A DNA stretch of 11,291 bases from Thermomucor indicae-seudaticae (Eukaryota; Mucoromycota; Mucoromycetes; Mucorales; Lichtheimiaceae). The position numbers and the translations under genes are program-made. The notes under the pieces are model-generated. The model was not told where the DNA came from, searched no databases, and saw nothing but the letters and a program-made list of their open reading frames with translations. Location of the stretch: the NCBI GenBank assembly GCA_000787465.1, contig JSYX01000847.1, positions 1 through 11,291 of the forward strand, written 5' to 3'. Positions 1 through 8,296 of this stretch are shown in pieces (position 1 is the first letter of the stretch; each line of letters opens with the position of its first letter).

Positions 1-44
1 AAAAAGTTATTCAAGAACCAGTATCTTTTTTTTCTTTTTTCCAG

Positions 45-204
45 ATCACTGTCCCTTGGTATTCTGTTGGTAAGATGCAGGACAGATGTCGACAGCTTAG
101 TCTTCTGCATATTCCAAGAGCTGGCACTTCCTAAGCTGAACCAGGTAGTTTGGTATACCTTAATTGAGGCACCTCAACAGTCAGTCCGGAATGAGGTACC
201 TTAA
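45..204 (+). CDS. Possible 3'-terminal exon of an upstream gene (partial)
   Basis: A pyrimidine-rich stretch ending in CCAG (about 24-44) looks like an intron 3' end. It is followed by an open frame (codons starting at 46) running to TAA at 202-204. The residues look protein-like (for example FQELALPKLNQVV and YTLIEAPQQ) and codon use is unremarkable. I do not recognise a family. In fact the frame is open from base 1, so an unspliced reading is also possible. If real, the upstream gene ends 151 bp before the Snu114 start codon, in keeping with the tight spacing elsewhere. A 67-codon open stretch can arise by chance a few percent of the time, so this is tentative. Confidence 0.3.
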
Positions 205-355
205 CAGCCATACTGTCTAACGGTGTTTGCTGGCTCGGTTTCTGGAAACGCGCAATCCAGCCCGCAATCAGCAGCCGTCACAAAATTGGGGCGCAAAAGA
301 GCCAGTTCATCGTTCATCTACCGCACCGACACGCGATCGCTTTCTTTGGACAACT

Positions 356-3300
356 ATGGATGATTCTCTTTATGATGAGTTTGGCAATTACATTGGTCCT
401 GAATTAGAAGAAGAAGAAGAGGAGGAGGATCTGGAATTACAACGGGAGGAACAGCATGAAATCCGAGGATTTGAAACTACACCAACCCGGGAAGAAGAAG
501 AAGAAGCACCTCGGGAAGAAACAGCTTTGATGCAGATTGATGGTATAGTATCGAGTGTATTCCTATGTAATTTCCGACCCGCTAATGCCACGATGCTCCA
601 GATATTCCTCAAAATCAGATTGTACTGCATGAGGACAAGAAATATTACCCATCGGCAGAAGAAGTCTACGGTCCCGATGTAGAGACGCTCGTTCAGGAGG
701 AAGACACACAACCATTATCAGAACCCATTATTGCACCTATTAAAGTTCGAAAGTTCCTGGTCACCGAAAAAGATCTGCCGGAGACCCGCTTCAGTAAAGA
801 GTAATTATTGGATGCAGCCCTTGAAGAGACTCTTTTCCTGATACAGCTTTCTTCAGGTTCATGACAGATATGATGAATTTCCCGGAACTGATTCGAAATA
901 TCGCCATCGTCGGTCATTTACATCACGGCAAGACTTCCTTCGTGGACATGCTCGTATCTGAAACACATAACATCCCGATCAACGTCGATCAACCGGTATG
1001 CGTCTCTCGAAAAAAGAGTTAGTTACGTGCGTACGGTTTTTCATGTGGCTTTTTTTGTTAGGAACGGTACACCGACACTCATACGTTGGAACGAGAACGT
1101 GGCGTTAGTATTAAGAGCATGCCAATGTCTATGGTGATGCAGAATATGGACGACAAGTCGTATCTATTGAATATCCTTGATACACCAGGTAATGAATGGA
1201 AACCTTTATTTGCTGCATTCTGCATTGCTCATTTATGTCAATCAACAGGTCACACGAACTTTATTGATGAGGTTACTGCCGCAACTCGCTTAGTCGATGG
1301 TGCTGTCATTATTGTCGATGTTGTTGAAGGGGTATGGTAGAGATAATTTGATGACATTTAGTAGTATGGGGACATAATGTTTGTTTGGATCATGAAAAAA
1401 TAGGTTATGGTGAATACGGAGCAAGTGATCAAGCAATGTCTTCGAGAAGGAGTCCCTATGGTCCTCGTCGTCAACAAAGTGGATCGACTCATTCTTGAAC
1501 TGAAATTACCGCCTGCCGATGCTTATTTCAAGTTACGTCACACGATTGAAGAAGTCAATAGTGTTATTCGGTAACTGTCAACTTTACAGAATGCAAAATG
1601 CTAATAGTAAAGTATATACTGATCGCGGTTGGGAACAAATAGCTCTGTGCCAGGTGGAGAAAAATTTCGACTATCACCAGAACTTGGCAACGTGTGCTTT
1701 GCATCTAGTCAAACAGGATGGTGTTTCTCGTTGAAGTCGTTTGCTCGGCTATATTCTGACTCGTATGGTACGTGGTCCGGATATTGTTGCTGAATAGTCC
1801 GTCATAACTTATTTTTTTAACGTAGAGGCCGAGTTTGACCCTGACGAGTTTGCAAAGCGTCTATGGGGTGATATATTCTTCAACCCTGGGAAAGGTTCGT
1901 TCCATCGGACTTCTCAGGGACGAGATAGTAAACGTACCTTTGTTCATTTTATTCTCGAACCCCTCTACAAGTTATATGCCCAAGTAAGTAAGAGCGTTAC
2001 AATTGGCCGTAGGCTGGCTGCATCTAATTTTTCTTTTTTTTTCAAGGTGATTGGAGAAGACACCCAGGAACTGAAAAAGACACTGCGATCATTGGGCATT
2101 TATTTGAAGGAACGGGAGTATGGCTTGAATGTGAAACCTCTTCTTCGAGTCGTACTGTCACATTTCTTTGGACCTCCTTCCGCATTCGTTGATATGGTAG
2201 TGGACCATATACCGTCACCAGTGGAAAACGCTGCACGCAAGGTGGAGCAGATCTATACGGGACCTCTGGATACTGAAGTCGCAGAGGCAATGAAGAAATG
2301 TGATCCGGATGGGCCACTAGTTATCCATGTTACGAAGCTATATGACAATGAAGAAGCGACAGGGTTCGATGCTTTTGGAAGGGTTTTTAGTGGCACTGTT
2401 CGTCCGGGTCAGGTTGTACGTGTTCTGGGTGAAGGCTATTCAATTGATGATGAAGAAGATATGACAATGCAGAAAGTGTTGGATGCCTGGATATATGAAT
2501 CAAGGCAAGTATCTATACGGTTTTTCTCATTCATGCTGTGGAGGGAAACTTACGAGAGACGGCCCGGCCTTTATCAGATACCGCATTCCAGTAGATGGCG
2601 TACCAGCTGGTGGTTGGGTTCTGTTGAGCGGTGTCGACAGTTCTATTATTAAGACTGCAACGATTGTACAGCAAAAGTGGCACGAGGACGCATACATCTT
2701 TCGACCGCTGCAATTCCCTACGGCTGCAACTCTTAAAGTCGCTATTGAACCAATGAATCCTTCAGAGTTACCAAAAATGCTTGACGGTTTGCGTAGGATT
2801 AACAAGAGTTATCCAATTGTAACAACCAAGGTAAGTTTGTACATGCATACATATTAGAACTCTGGGGTGCTGAACAAGGCCGTTTGGTAGGTTGAAGAAT
2901 CTGGTGAACACATCGTGCTGGGCACAGGCGAACTGTATCTAGATTGTGTACTACATGATCTTCGACGGATGTATGCCGAAATCGAAATTAAAGTGGCAGA
3001 TCCTGTTGTACGATTTTGCGAAACCGTGGTGGAGACATCGGCTCTCAAGTGCTTTGCGGAGACGCCCAACAAAAAGTAAATGTGGAGCCAGCAACGAACG
3101 CCAGACACGGATTTAACCTATCTGTCTTACACAGGAACAAACTTACATTCATTGCCGAACCTCTGGAAAAGGGTCTTGCTGAAGACATAGAAAGCGGAAA
3201 GGTTAGCATCCGCTGGCCTGTCAAAGAGCTTGCAAGTTATATGCAAGAAAAGTATGACTGGGATGTACTTGCGGCGCGGTCGATATGGGCCTTTGGACCT

Positions 3301-4179
3301 GATGATATGGGACCCAATGTCCTGGTAGATGATACACTACCATCCGAAGTGGACAAGAAGTTACTTTACTCTGTAAAAGATTCAATTAAACAAGGCTTCC
3401 AGTGGGGCACTCGTGAGGGACCGCTTTGTGATGAGCGTAAGTTGTTCCAGATGCAGACAGTAATATCCGACTGTCTGACAGATGTCTGTGTTTGTTAAAG
3501 CTATTAGAAACGTCAAGTTCAGGATCTTGGACACAGTTTTAGCAAATGAAGCTATGTATAGGGGCGGCGGCCAGATAATTCCCACTGCTCGACGAGTCTG
3601 TTATTCTTCCTTTTTGACCGTAAGTTTGGCTTTGCTGACAGTATCCTTATGATCTTTTTGACTTGTTCTTCATTAGGCTACCCCCCGCTTGATGGAGCCT
3701 GTATACTATGTAGAAATCCAAGCACCGGCAGATTGTGTCTCTGCAGTTTATGCTGTATTACAACGGCGAAGAGGACACGTTACGCAAGATATACCAAAAC
3801 CTGGGTCACCGTTGTATACAGTGAAAGCTTATATTCCTGTCATTGACTCTTGTGGTTTCGAAACCGATTTGCGCACACATACACAAGGGCAAGCATTCTG
3901 CCAGCAAATATTCGACCATTGGCAAATTGTACCGGGTGATCCACTTGATAGTAGCATCGTTTTGCGGCCATTAGAAGCAAGTCCTGCACAACATTTGGCC
4001 AGAGATTTCATGGTAAAAACTAGGAGACGAAAGGTAAATAACATACTTCTTTTTTGGTTAGGGGTAACGTTTTTCTCATGTTGCTCGCTTCACAGGGGTT
4101 ATCTGAAGATGTCAGTATAAACAAATACTTTGATGATCCTATGCTTTTGACTCTGGCACAACAAGGCAACATTTTATAG
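356..4179 (+). CDS. SNU114: U5 snRNP GTPase Snu114/EFTUD2 (116-kDa component), 15 exons
   Basis: This EF-2-like spliceosomal GTPase sits in the U5 snRNP/tri-snRNP with Prp8 and Brr2 and controls spliceosome activation and disassembly in the nucleus. My exons are 356-542, 602-800, 857-995, 1062-1188, 1249-1331, 1404-1570, 1643-1767, 1826-1983, 2047-2504, 2578-2830, 2891-3075, 3135-3436, 3501-3619, 3677-4033 and 4096-4179, giving 2943 nt and 980 aa (human about 972). It starts [17 protein letters not shown], the family N-terminus, followed by an acidic tract (residues 19-50). GTPase motifs are GHLHHGKT (148-155), ERGVSIKS (187-194), DTPGH (215-219) and NKVD (269-272), with GNVCFASS at 316-323. 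EF2-like domains follow: [63 protein letters not shown]. It ends near FDDPML. ATG 356 is the first in-frame ATG. All introns are 56-73 bp and frame-consistent; intron 9 is GC-AG. Identity is near certain, and single boundaries could be off by a few bases. Confidence 0.97.
2505..2577 (+). other. GC-AG intron (intron 9 of the Snu114 gene)
   Basis: The exon ends ...TCAAG and the intron opens GCAAGT, the consensus of minor GC-AG U2-type introns. It closes TTTATCAG. Joining 2504 to 2578 reads [15 protein letters not shown], the expected domain-2 strand. The nearby GT at 2509 would give phase 0 and no acceptor in the intron restores the conserved frame, so GC is the only donor seen that works. Confidence 0.8.
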
Positions 4180-4238
4180 TCTTGCAGAGTAAAAGAAAAA
4201 AAAGTAATACAGCTTGCATGTCGTACCATTTTATCAGG

Positions 4239-4493
4239 CTACAAGTAAAACGGCGGTAATGGAGGGAGCGTTGGTAACGGAGGAAGAGGTGGCAAGGGAG
4301 GAAGAATGAGAAAAGGCACAGGTATTATTACTGGCACCAACTGTTGCTGAGTTGCATCTTTGCCACTAAATGACGTGTTAATGCACGCCGTGAAAAAAGG
4401 TGGCCGTCATACTCACTAGTACGCCTGATAATACAGAAGAGGTGCTGATGCTGCCAAAGGGAGCAAAGGAACAATAAGAATAATGGGCTTCAT
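4239..4493 (-). CDS. Small secreted Pro/Leu-rich protein (67 aa), two exons
   Basis: This is a novel short gene found by splicing. Exon 1 is 4493-4417, the intron is 4416-4366 (51 bp, GTGAGT donor, ATTTAG acceptor, branch-like ATTAAC), and exon 2 is 4365-4239 ending in TAG. Residues 1-17 (MKPIILIVPLLPLAASA) form a good signal peptide with a likely cleavage after ASA. The mature part starts PLLYYQAYYGKDATQQQ and then becomes a Pro/Leu repeat tract (PPLPPLPPL) ending FYL. The phase-2 junction keeps the frame and both halves have the same hydrophobic/proline character, which supports the model. I know no family for it; a cell-wall or secreted low-complexity peptide is inference. It is convergent with Snu114 (59 bp between stops). 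An in-frame ATG at 4616 exists but would bury the signal peptide. A TATA box lies 35 bp upstream of the start. Confidence 0.6.
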
Positions 4494-4527
4494 TTTCAAG
4501 TTAGACCCACAGGATGCTACAGAGCGC

Positions 4528-4533
4528 TTTATA
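4528..4533 (-). promoter_or_regulatory. TATA box of the small secreted-protein gene
   Basis: On the minus strand the context is CGTATAAAGCGC, with TATAAA 35 bp upstream of the ATG at 4493. The spacing suits a gene with a very short 5' leader. It is a sequence match only. Confidence 0.4.
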
Positions 4534-4670
4534 CGTGCAGAAATGTGATACATTATGATATCTATCATTTTTGATACAATAGCGCTTATTGGGTTTAGCA
4601 ACAATACGGATTTCAAATACTAAATGTTTGCACAACCTCGGCAGCGTTACATATTGTAAAGAAATGATGA

Positions 4671-5371
4671 GCTTCTCGTTATTCTGTCACTGTATTATCT
4701 CTTACCGATCCTATTAAGAAAAAACTTAGTACCCCGGTTCGTTGGGCTCTTGTATTACACTTACAAGAACACTCAGGGGTGAGTGCTACGTCGTATGTCT
4801 GTCCCATTGACAGATGCCGCCACAGCACCTGAACCTGTTGGAAGCATTTATCAGCATCGCTTTTGGATTCTAAAGGTAATATAGCTTTACCGGTGTGTGG
4901 GGTAATGGTTTTATTCAGGTTTGAACGAGTGGCTGAATTTGGAGAAAGGGTTCAATGTCTTGTCAGTGGGCAAGAAGCTAGCACCCGCCGAGCAACTCGG
5001 GGCCCAAAAGAGGGCCGTGCAAAATGCCGCATGAATCCAGCTTCTTTTATAGAACTCTCTTCTAGCGGCGTACTGATGATTTCATGTTTGGAAACCTTTT
5101 CTATCTTTATCAATACGTCACTCTTGGGTTACTGATATGCACAAAAACGCAAGAACTGCTGAGCTGAAGAGAAGCGTAGGTTTTTGGACAGACCTATACT
5201 GAATATTGTTCATACTTGGTGCGAACATCCTCCATCAAAAGGTCAAACGGAAAATGGATTCAGTACAAAACAGTCGTCGCCAGCAGTGCCAAAAGATTTT
5301 TCGTTAAGCACAAATCAGATGGAAAAATACAACAACTTCTTGAACTCTTGCTGTGTCTATCCAGTGGATAA
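4671..5371 (+). pseudogene. Decayed coding remnant of unknown identity
   Basis: Several protein-like open stretches on the plus strand switch frame. From 4671 to 4778 a 36-codon frame includes KKKLSTPVRWALVLHLQEHSG and ends at a GTGAGT donor. From 4814 to 4875 a frame reads EPVGSIYQHRFWILK and ends at a GTAATA donor. From 4919 to about 5032 a frame reads LNEWLNLEKGFNVLSVGKK and then LGAQKRAVQNAA before a TGA. From 5180 to 5371 a frame includes KRSNGKWIQYKTVV and FFVKHKSDGKIQQLLELL before TAA. The first two candidate introns (about 35 and 43 bp) leave the frame off by one, and stops separate the later parts. The R-W-x-L-V-x-L-x-x-x-x-G patch is faintly like a transposase helix-turn-helix, but I cannot name a family. 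Non-coding noise is the alternative. Confidence 0.35.
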
Positions 5372-5469
5372 GGACTTTTGTTTTCGCGAGTTCATTATCT
5401 CTCTTTGACTTCTTGCACTCGGCCGTCAGGCCAACATAAACCACTTTACCGATAAGATGCTATGCACTG

Positions 5470-5476
5470 TGAGTCA
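5470..5476 (+). promoter_or_regulatory. TGAGTCA AP-1/Gcn4-like site upstream of the thioredoxin gene
   Basis: TGAGTCA is the classic palindromic bZIP site (complement TGACTCA). It lies 66 bp upstream of the thioredoxin ATG at 5543. Fungal thioredoxin genes are well-known targets of AP-1-like oxidative stress factors (Yap1/Pap1 type), which makes the location plausible. A 7-mer can occur by chance. Confidence 0.35.
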
Positions 5477-5542
5477 AGGACCGGGGTTCCAAAGATTCGA
5501 GCCATCCCTGTCCTGGTTTTCCACCCCAACTTCACAAGCAAA

Positions 5543-6163
5543 ATGAACGCAGTTCGTCAATTAAGCCGATCGTCCGTCCAATGTATGTTAAGGCGCAAGC
5601 AAGGGTCCGTTTCTTATATCCCTATCTCAGACTTGGGTACACTGAACAGCCATTGCACGATTATCGCAACCACAGAGCCGATGCTTCCACGCTGGTTTAC
5701 CTCGCTGGACCGGCAAAACCGTGGAAGCAACTGCGGATACCTTTGCTGACGTGGTCAAAAAGGCTGATCATCCCGTCATTGTCGACTTTTATGCAAAGTA
5801 AGACAGCTACGATTTCTATTCAACAGTAGTAGACCATTCACACACGCACGCGTTCCATTTAGCTGGTGCGGCCCATGCAAAATGTTGGCACCCCTCTTGA
5901 CAAAGTCAGTCGCGGCTAACCCAAAAGTGACTCTCGTCAAGTTGAACGTGGATGATGCAATCGAATTAGCCAAAGAATACCAGGTAAGACAACATGGGAA
6001 AAAAGTAAGGAGGCAGTTATGCAGACTTGATGCCTATTAGGTCACAGCTCTGCCCACGGTGGCAGCGTTCCACAAGGGCCAAGTAGTTGACAAGTTTATT
6101 GGCATGCGCAACGCTCAGCAAGTTGAAGACTTCGTGAAAAAGCATGCAGAACGCGCTGAATAG
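5543..6163 (+). CDS. Mitochondrial-type thioredoxin, four exons (143 aa)
   Basis: This is a small dithiol oxidoreductase that reduces protein disulphides. Exons are 5543-5582, 5650-5797, 5863-5983 and 6041-6163, 432 nt in all. Introns are 67, 65 and 57 bp with GTATGT, GTAAGA and GTAAGA donors. The active site WCGPCK is at residues 64-69 and the conserved cis-proline region TALPT at 105-109 (P108). VIVDFYA strand and KLNVDDA helix signatures are present, and it ends KKHAERAE. Residues 1-30 are rich in Arg/Ser and lack acidic residues, with RCFHAG at 24-29 resembling a mitochondrial processing site, so import into mitochondria is inferred. Cytosolic thioredoxins are about 105 aa without this extension. 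Intron 1's acceptor at 5649 is the one that enters the thioredoxin frame; using the acceptor at 5630 leads to a stop. A poly(A) signal follows at 6182. It is convergent with the bHLH gene. Confidence 0.92.
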
Positions 6164-6181
6164 ATTTCCTTTTTAATACTG

Positions 6182-6187
6182 AATAAA
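6182..6187 (+). promoter_or_regulatory. AATAAA poly(A) signal of the thioredoxin gene
   Basis: A perfect AATAAA lies 19 bp after the thioredoxin stop codon in an A/T-rich stretch, the expected place for the cleavage/polyadenylation signal. Confidence 0.6.
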
Positions 6188-6297
6188 TACGATGCATATA
6201 TGGTACGCATATACAAAGGGGAGAGAGAGGATTATGAGAAAATAAGGTCATTTCCAAAAAGATACATACGGGATGAACATAAAGCGGGTGTACCATT

Positions 6298-7601
6298 TCA
6301 CATCTGGTAGTACATTTTCTCCAATGCCTGTTTTCGCAAGACGCCCTCTTGAAACCTAAACATCCAAGTATGAGTGGATCAAGCTTTTGAGAAACGTTGG
6401 GTGTTACATACTTTCGCAACTGCTCATTTTCTTGGACTAACCGTTCCAACTCTGCCAAAATGGTCATTTGAGTGTTCTTGAGATGTTGAATATGCTGAAC
6501 AGCTATAAGGAGAATAATAAAGATCACGCTTTTTGAATGTGGGAGAACTGATATATAGTTACTCTTATGGAGCAAGGCCACTTTGCTCATCTTCTTGTTC
6601 AAGCAGCTGGGTAGTTCGTTACGCAGATCTTCAAAACCATCCTTGATCTGTGCACGCCGCTTTTGTTCCGATTGGATATGGATCTGACGACGCAGCTCAG
6701 AGTTGGACACAGACGATGATCTGTGAAACATCAGATGAATGGATCAGGAGAGTGGAGAAAAGAGCAACAACTCACGGATTACTATCCCACTGCGCGCTGC
6801 CATCGATTGACCTCGATGGACCGTCGTACCGTCGTTTTCTACGCGTTGACTGTTGCTGTTGATCTTTCGGATATTGCGGAATCTCGGGATACGCACCCTG
6901 AGATTGAAAAACAACAGAGGATGAGGACGACGGCGAAGGTGACGAAGGAGAAAGAGGCGTGCAGGTCTGACCGTGATAACCGGGGCCAGTTGCAGCCGTA
7001 GGGGAAGTGCAGCAGGAAGTCGACATTGTTGTTGTGGTTGGCGTTTCGGATTGATTGTCCTGATCGCATTGAGGTGCCGTCGTCAACAATGAATCCGGGT
7101 CTTGCTGGGAAGTCATGTCCTGATCGTATTGAGGTGTCGTCGTCAGCAATGAACCAGCATGTTGCTGAAAGGTCATGGCATCCGGAAACACGCTCTCTAA
7201 AACAAGAGAAGCGGCTTCTTCTGCTGTCATTGACAACACCACGGCTGGAGATGGGTCATCACTGTTGAACAACGGTGCTGTTCCTGAGGTCGTCATAAAC
7301 GTGGCATTCATCGTCAAGTCATGATCAGGCGGACTCATCGTGTAAGTAGTGTTCGAAGATGGATGGACAGGCATAGCATTCTGAGCTGCAGCATTTGTCG
7401 CGTATGCATAATAACTGACGCTGTCTAAAACTTGAAGACGGGCTTAGGTATCTATGTTCACAAGTTCTCTCTCCTGTGCACTGGTAGTATACCTGGATAC
7501 ATCATAGACGCGTCCATCTCGGCTGCAGTAGTGTATGACGATATAACGTGATTATCCGCCACATCTATGGGGAACATGAACTGTATATCGTCTTCATCCA
7601 T
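6298..7601 (-). CDS. bHLH-leucine zipper transcription factor, five exons (354 aa)
   Basis: This is a nuclear E-box-binding regulator. Exons on the minus strand are 7601-7493, 7424-6776, 6720-6563, 6502-6412 and 6355-6298, 1065 nt in all; introns are 68, 55, 60 and 56 bp with GT-AG ends. The basic region RRQIHIQSEQKRRAQIK (263-279) carries H267, E271 and R275, the triad of class-B factors that bind CACGTG. Helix 1 is GFEDLRNELPSC, a short loop follows, and helix 2 is KVALLHKTVQHIQHLKN. A zipper follows with heptad positions L313, I320, L327, L334 and V341, ending YYQM. This resembles Mlx/USF-type proteins; exact orthology is not claimed. Residues 37-250 are low complexity (Ser/Thr/Pro/Gln), a likely activation region, with a 20-residue tandem repeat and a Ser run. 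The basic patch TRRKRRYDGPSR could be an NLS. ATG 7601 gives MDEDDIQFMFP, an acidic/hydrophobic start. Confidence 0.9.
7058..7177. repeat. 60-bp in-frame tandem duplication inside the bHLH gene
   Basis: Two direct copies, 7058-7117 and 7118-7177, both begin TCCTGATCG and end GTCATG. At protein level they give two 20-residue units starting MTFQQHAG and MTSQQDPD, each followed by SLLTT-x-PQ-x-DQD. The period is a multiple of three, so the reading frame is preserved. Confidence 0.85.
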
Positions 7602-8206
7602 TTGCTATAAGTCGTGCCAAATCGAACGAGTGATACAGTCTGTTAACGAGCGGATCGAGGACTGGGAAGGGCAGAAAGAATGATGTATTTAAAGGAAGAA
7701 GAAGTGTGTTGTTCTTCGAAAAGACGTGTGTGTGCGCTAAGTGAAGAAATAAAGAAATGAAGGGAAAAGAGGCATGAAACTTTTTGTCACAGAATGTGTG
7801 AGCAAAATATCGCGCGCGCGACTTGCTCGCATTCGTTTATGCTGCATCAAACATACAGTATGAGTGTTACATTGCATGCATGGGAAAACTCTGCCCCCCG
7901 TTTCGGTACTGACTGGCCAAGGCAATCAGTAAACAACAGAGTATGCTGCATTTGCTTGTCTATTCCCATTCGACTACGGATATTACTCGTCACGGGGTAA
8001 TAAAGTAACTTGTCAAGACGGTACCAGTATTAGAGTGTGACAGATGACGAGTTTTTCTTATCGATCGTCAATATGCATCCTCGCTCTCTCTCTCACTTAT
8101 GCAACATTCTCCACATTATGAACTTTATTAGTATGACCGGATATTACTTCCTCTTTTCCCCCAGAAATTCAGTATAGCTCTTGTCTTTCTGTCTCTGCTA
8201 ATTCTG
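7602..8206. other. Intergenic region upstream of the bHLH gene
   Basis: No convincing gene was seen on either strand; the short open frames here have no family features. It should hold the promoter of the minus-strand bHLH gene. An A/T-rich TTTAAATACA (minus strand, 7682-7691) about 85 bp upstream of the ATG could act as a TATA-like element. It also contains a 12-bp CG palindrome (7810-7821) and a short CT run near 8084-8095. Confidence 0.5.
7810..7821. repeat. 12-bp perfect palindrome TCGCGCGCGCGA
   Basis: TCGCGCGCGCGA reads the same on both strands, a CG-only core in otherwise A/T-leaning intergenic DNA about 210 bp upstream of the bHLH start codon. It may be a dimer-binding site, a methylation-prone CpG run or simple-sequence noise. 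Confidence 0.6.
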
Positions 8207-8296
8207 AAAGGACGGTGTTGCGGCGAGAACAACGTCCTTTTCCCTGGTCCCTAATTTACCAGGGCCGAAGGCACCATTGGAGCGTGCAAATTGCTC
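8207..8296. repeat. Cluster of three adjacent inverted repeats (stem-loops)
   Basis: Stem 1 pairs AAAGGACG (8207-8214) with CGTCCTTT (8233-8240) and can extend inward through a one-base mismatch by TGTT/AACA. Stem 2 pairs CCCTGGT (8242-8248) with ACCAGGG (8258-8264) around a 9-nt loop. A weaker stem 3 pairs GAGC (8280-8283) with GCTC (8293-8296). They lie back to back at the downstream (minus-strand 3') edge of the broken element-like ORFs. They could be an element terminus, a structured RNA or a transcription/processing signal. Confidence 0.5.

Noticed and set aside
227..355. N-terminal extension of Snu114 from a TTG at 227
   Set aside because: The conserved family N-terminus begins at ATG 356 and the upstream residues have no counterpart; this is the 5' leader.
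388..711. 107-codon antisense ORF opposite Snu114 exons 1-2
   Set aside because: It mirrors the glutamate-codon-rich coding strand as Ser runs and has no family features; the plus strand is a conserved gene.
2042..2317. 91-codon antisense ORF and similar minus-strand ORFs across Snu114
   Set aside because: They are shadows of the conserved plus-strand exons.
2509..2577. Canonical GT donor at 2509 for Snu114 intron 9
   Set aside because: It leaves phase 0, and no acceptor in the intron enters the conserved downstream frame; GC at 2505 does.
4416..4616. 66-codon minus ORF starting at 4616 as the small gene's true start
   Set aside because: It would place the signal peptide 41 residues inside; the TATA box at 4528-4533 lies between the two ATGs and favours 4493.
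5462..5749. 95-codon plus ORF through thioredoxin exons 1-2
   Set aside because: It reads through intron 1 and is out of frame with the thioredoxin domain; only its ATG at 5543 and the first 40 nt belong to the gene.
6096..6731. 211-codon minus ORF as an unspliced bHLH protein
   Set aside because: It reads through two introns and into the 3' region; splicing gives a continuous HLH and zipper ending at 6298.
7026..7268. 80-codon plus ORF opposite the bHLH exon 2
   Set aside because: It is a shadow of the tandem repeat on the other strand.
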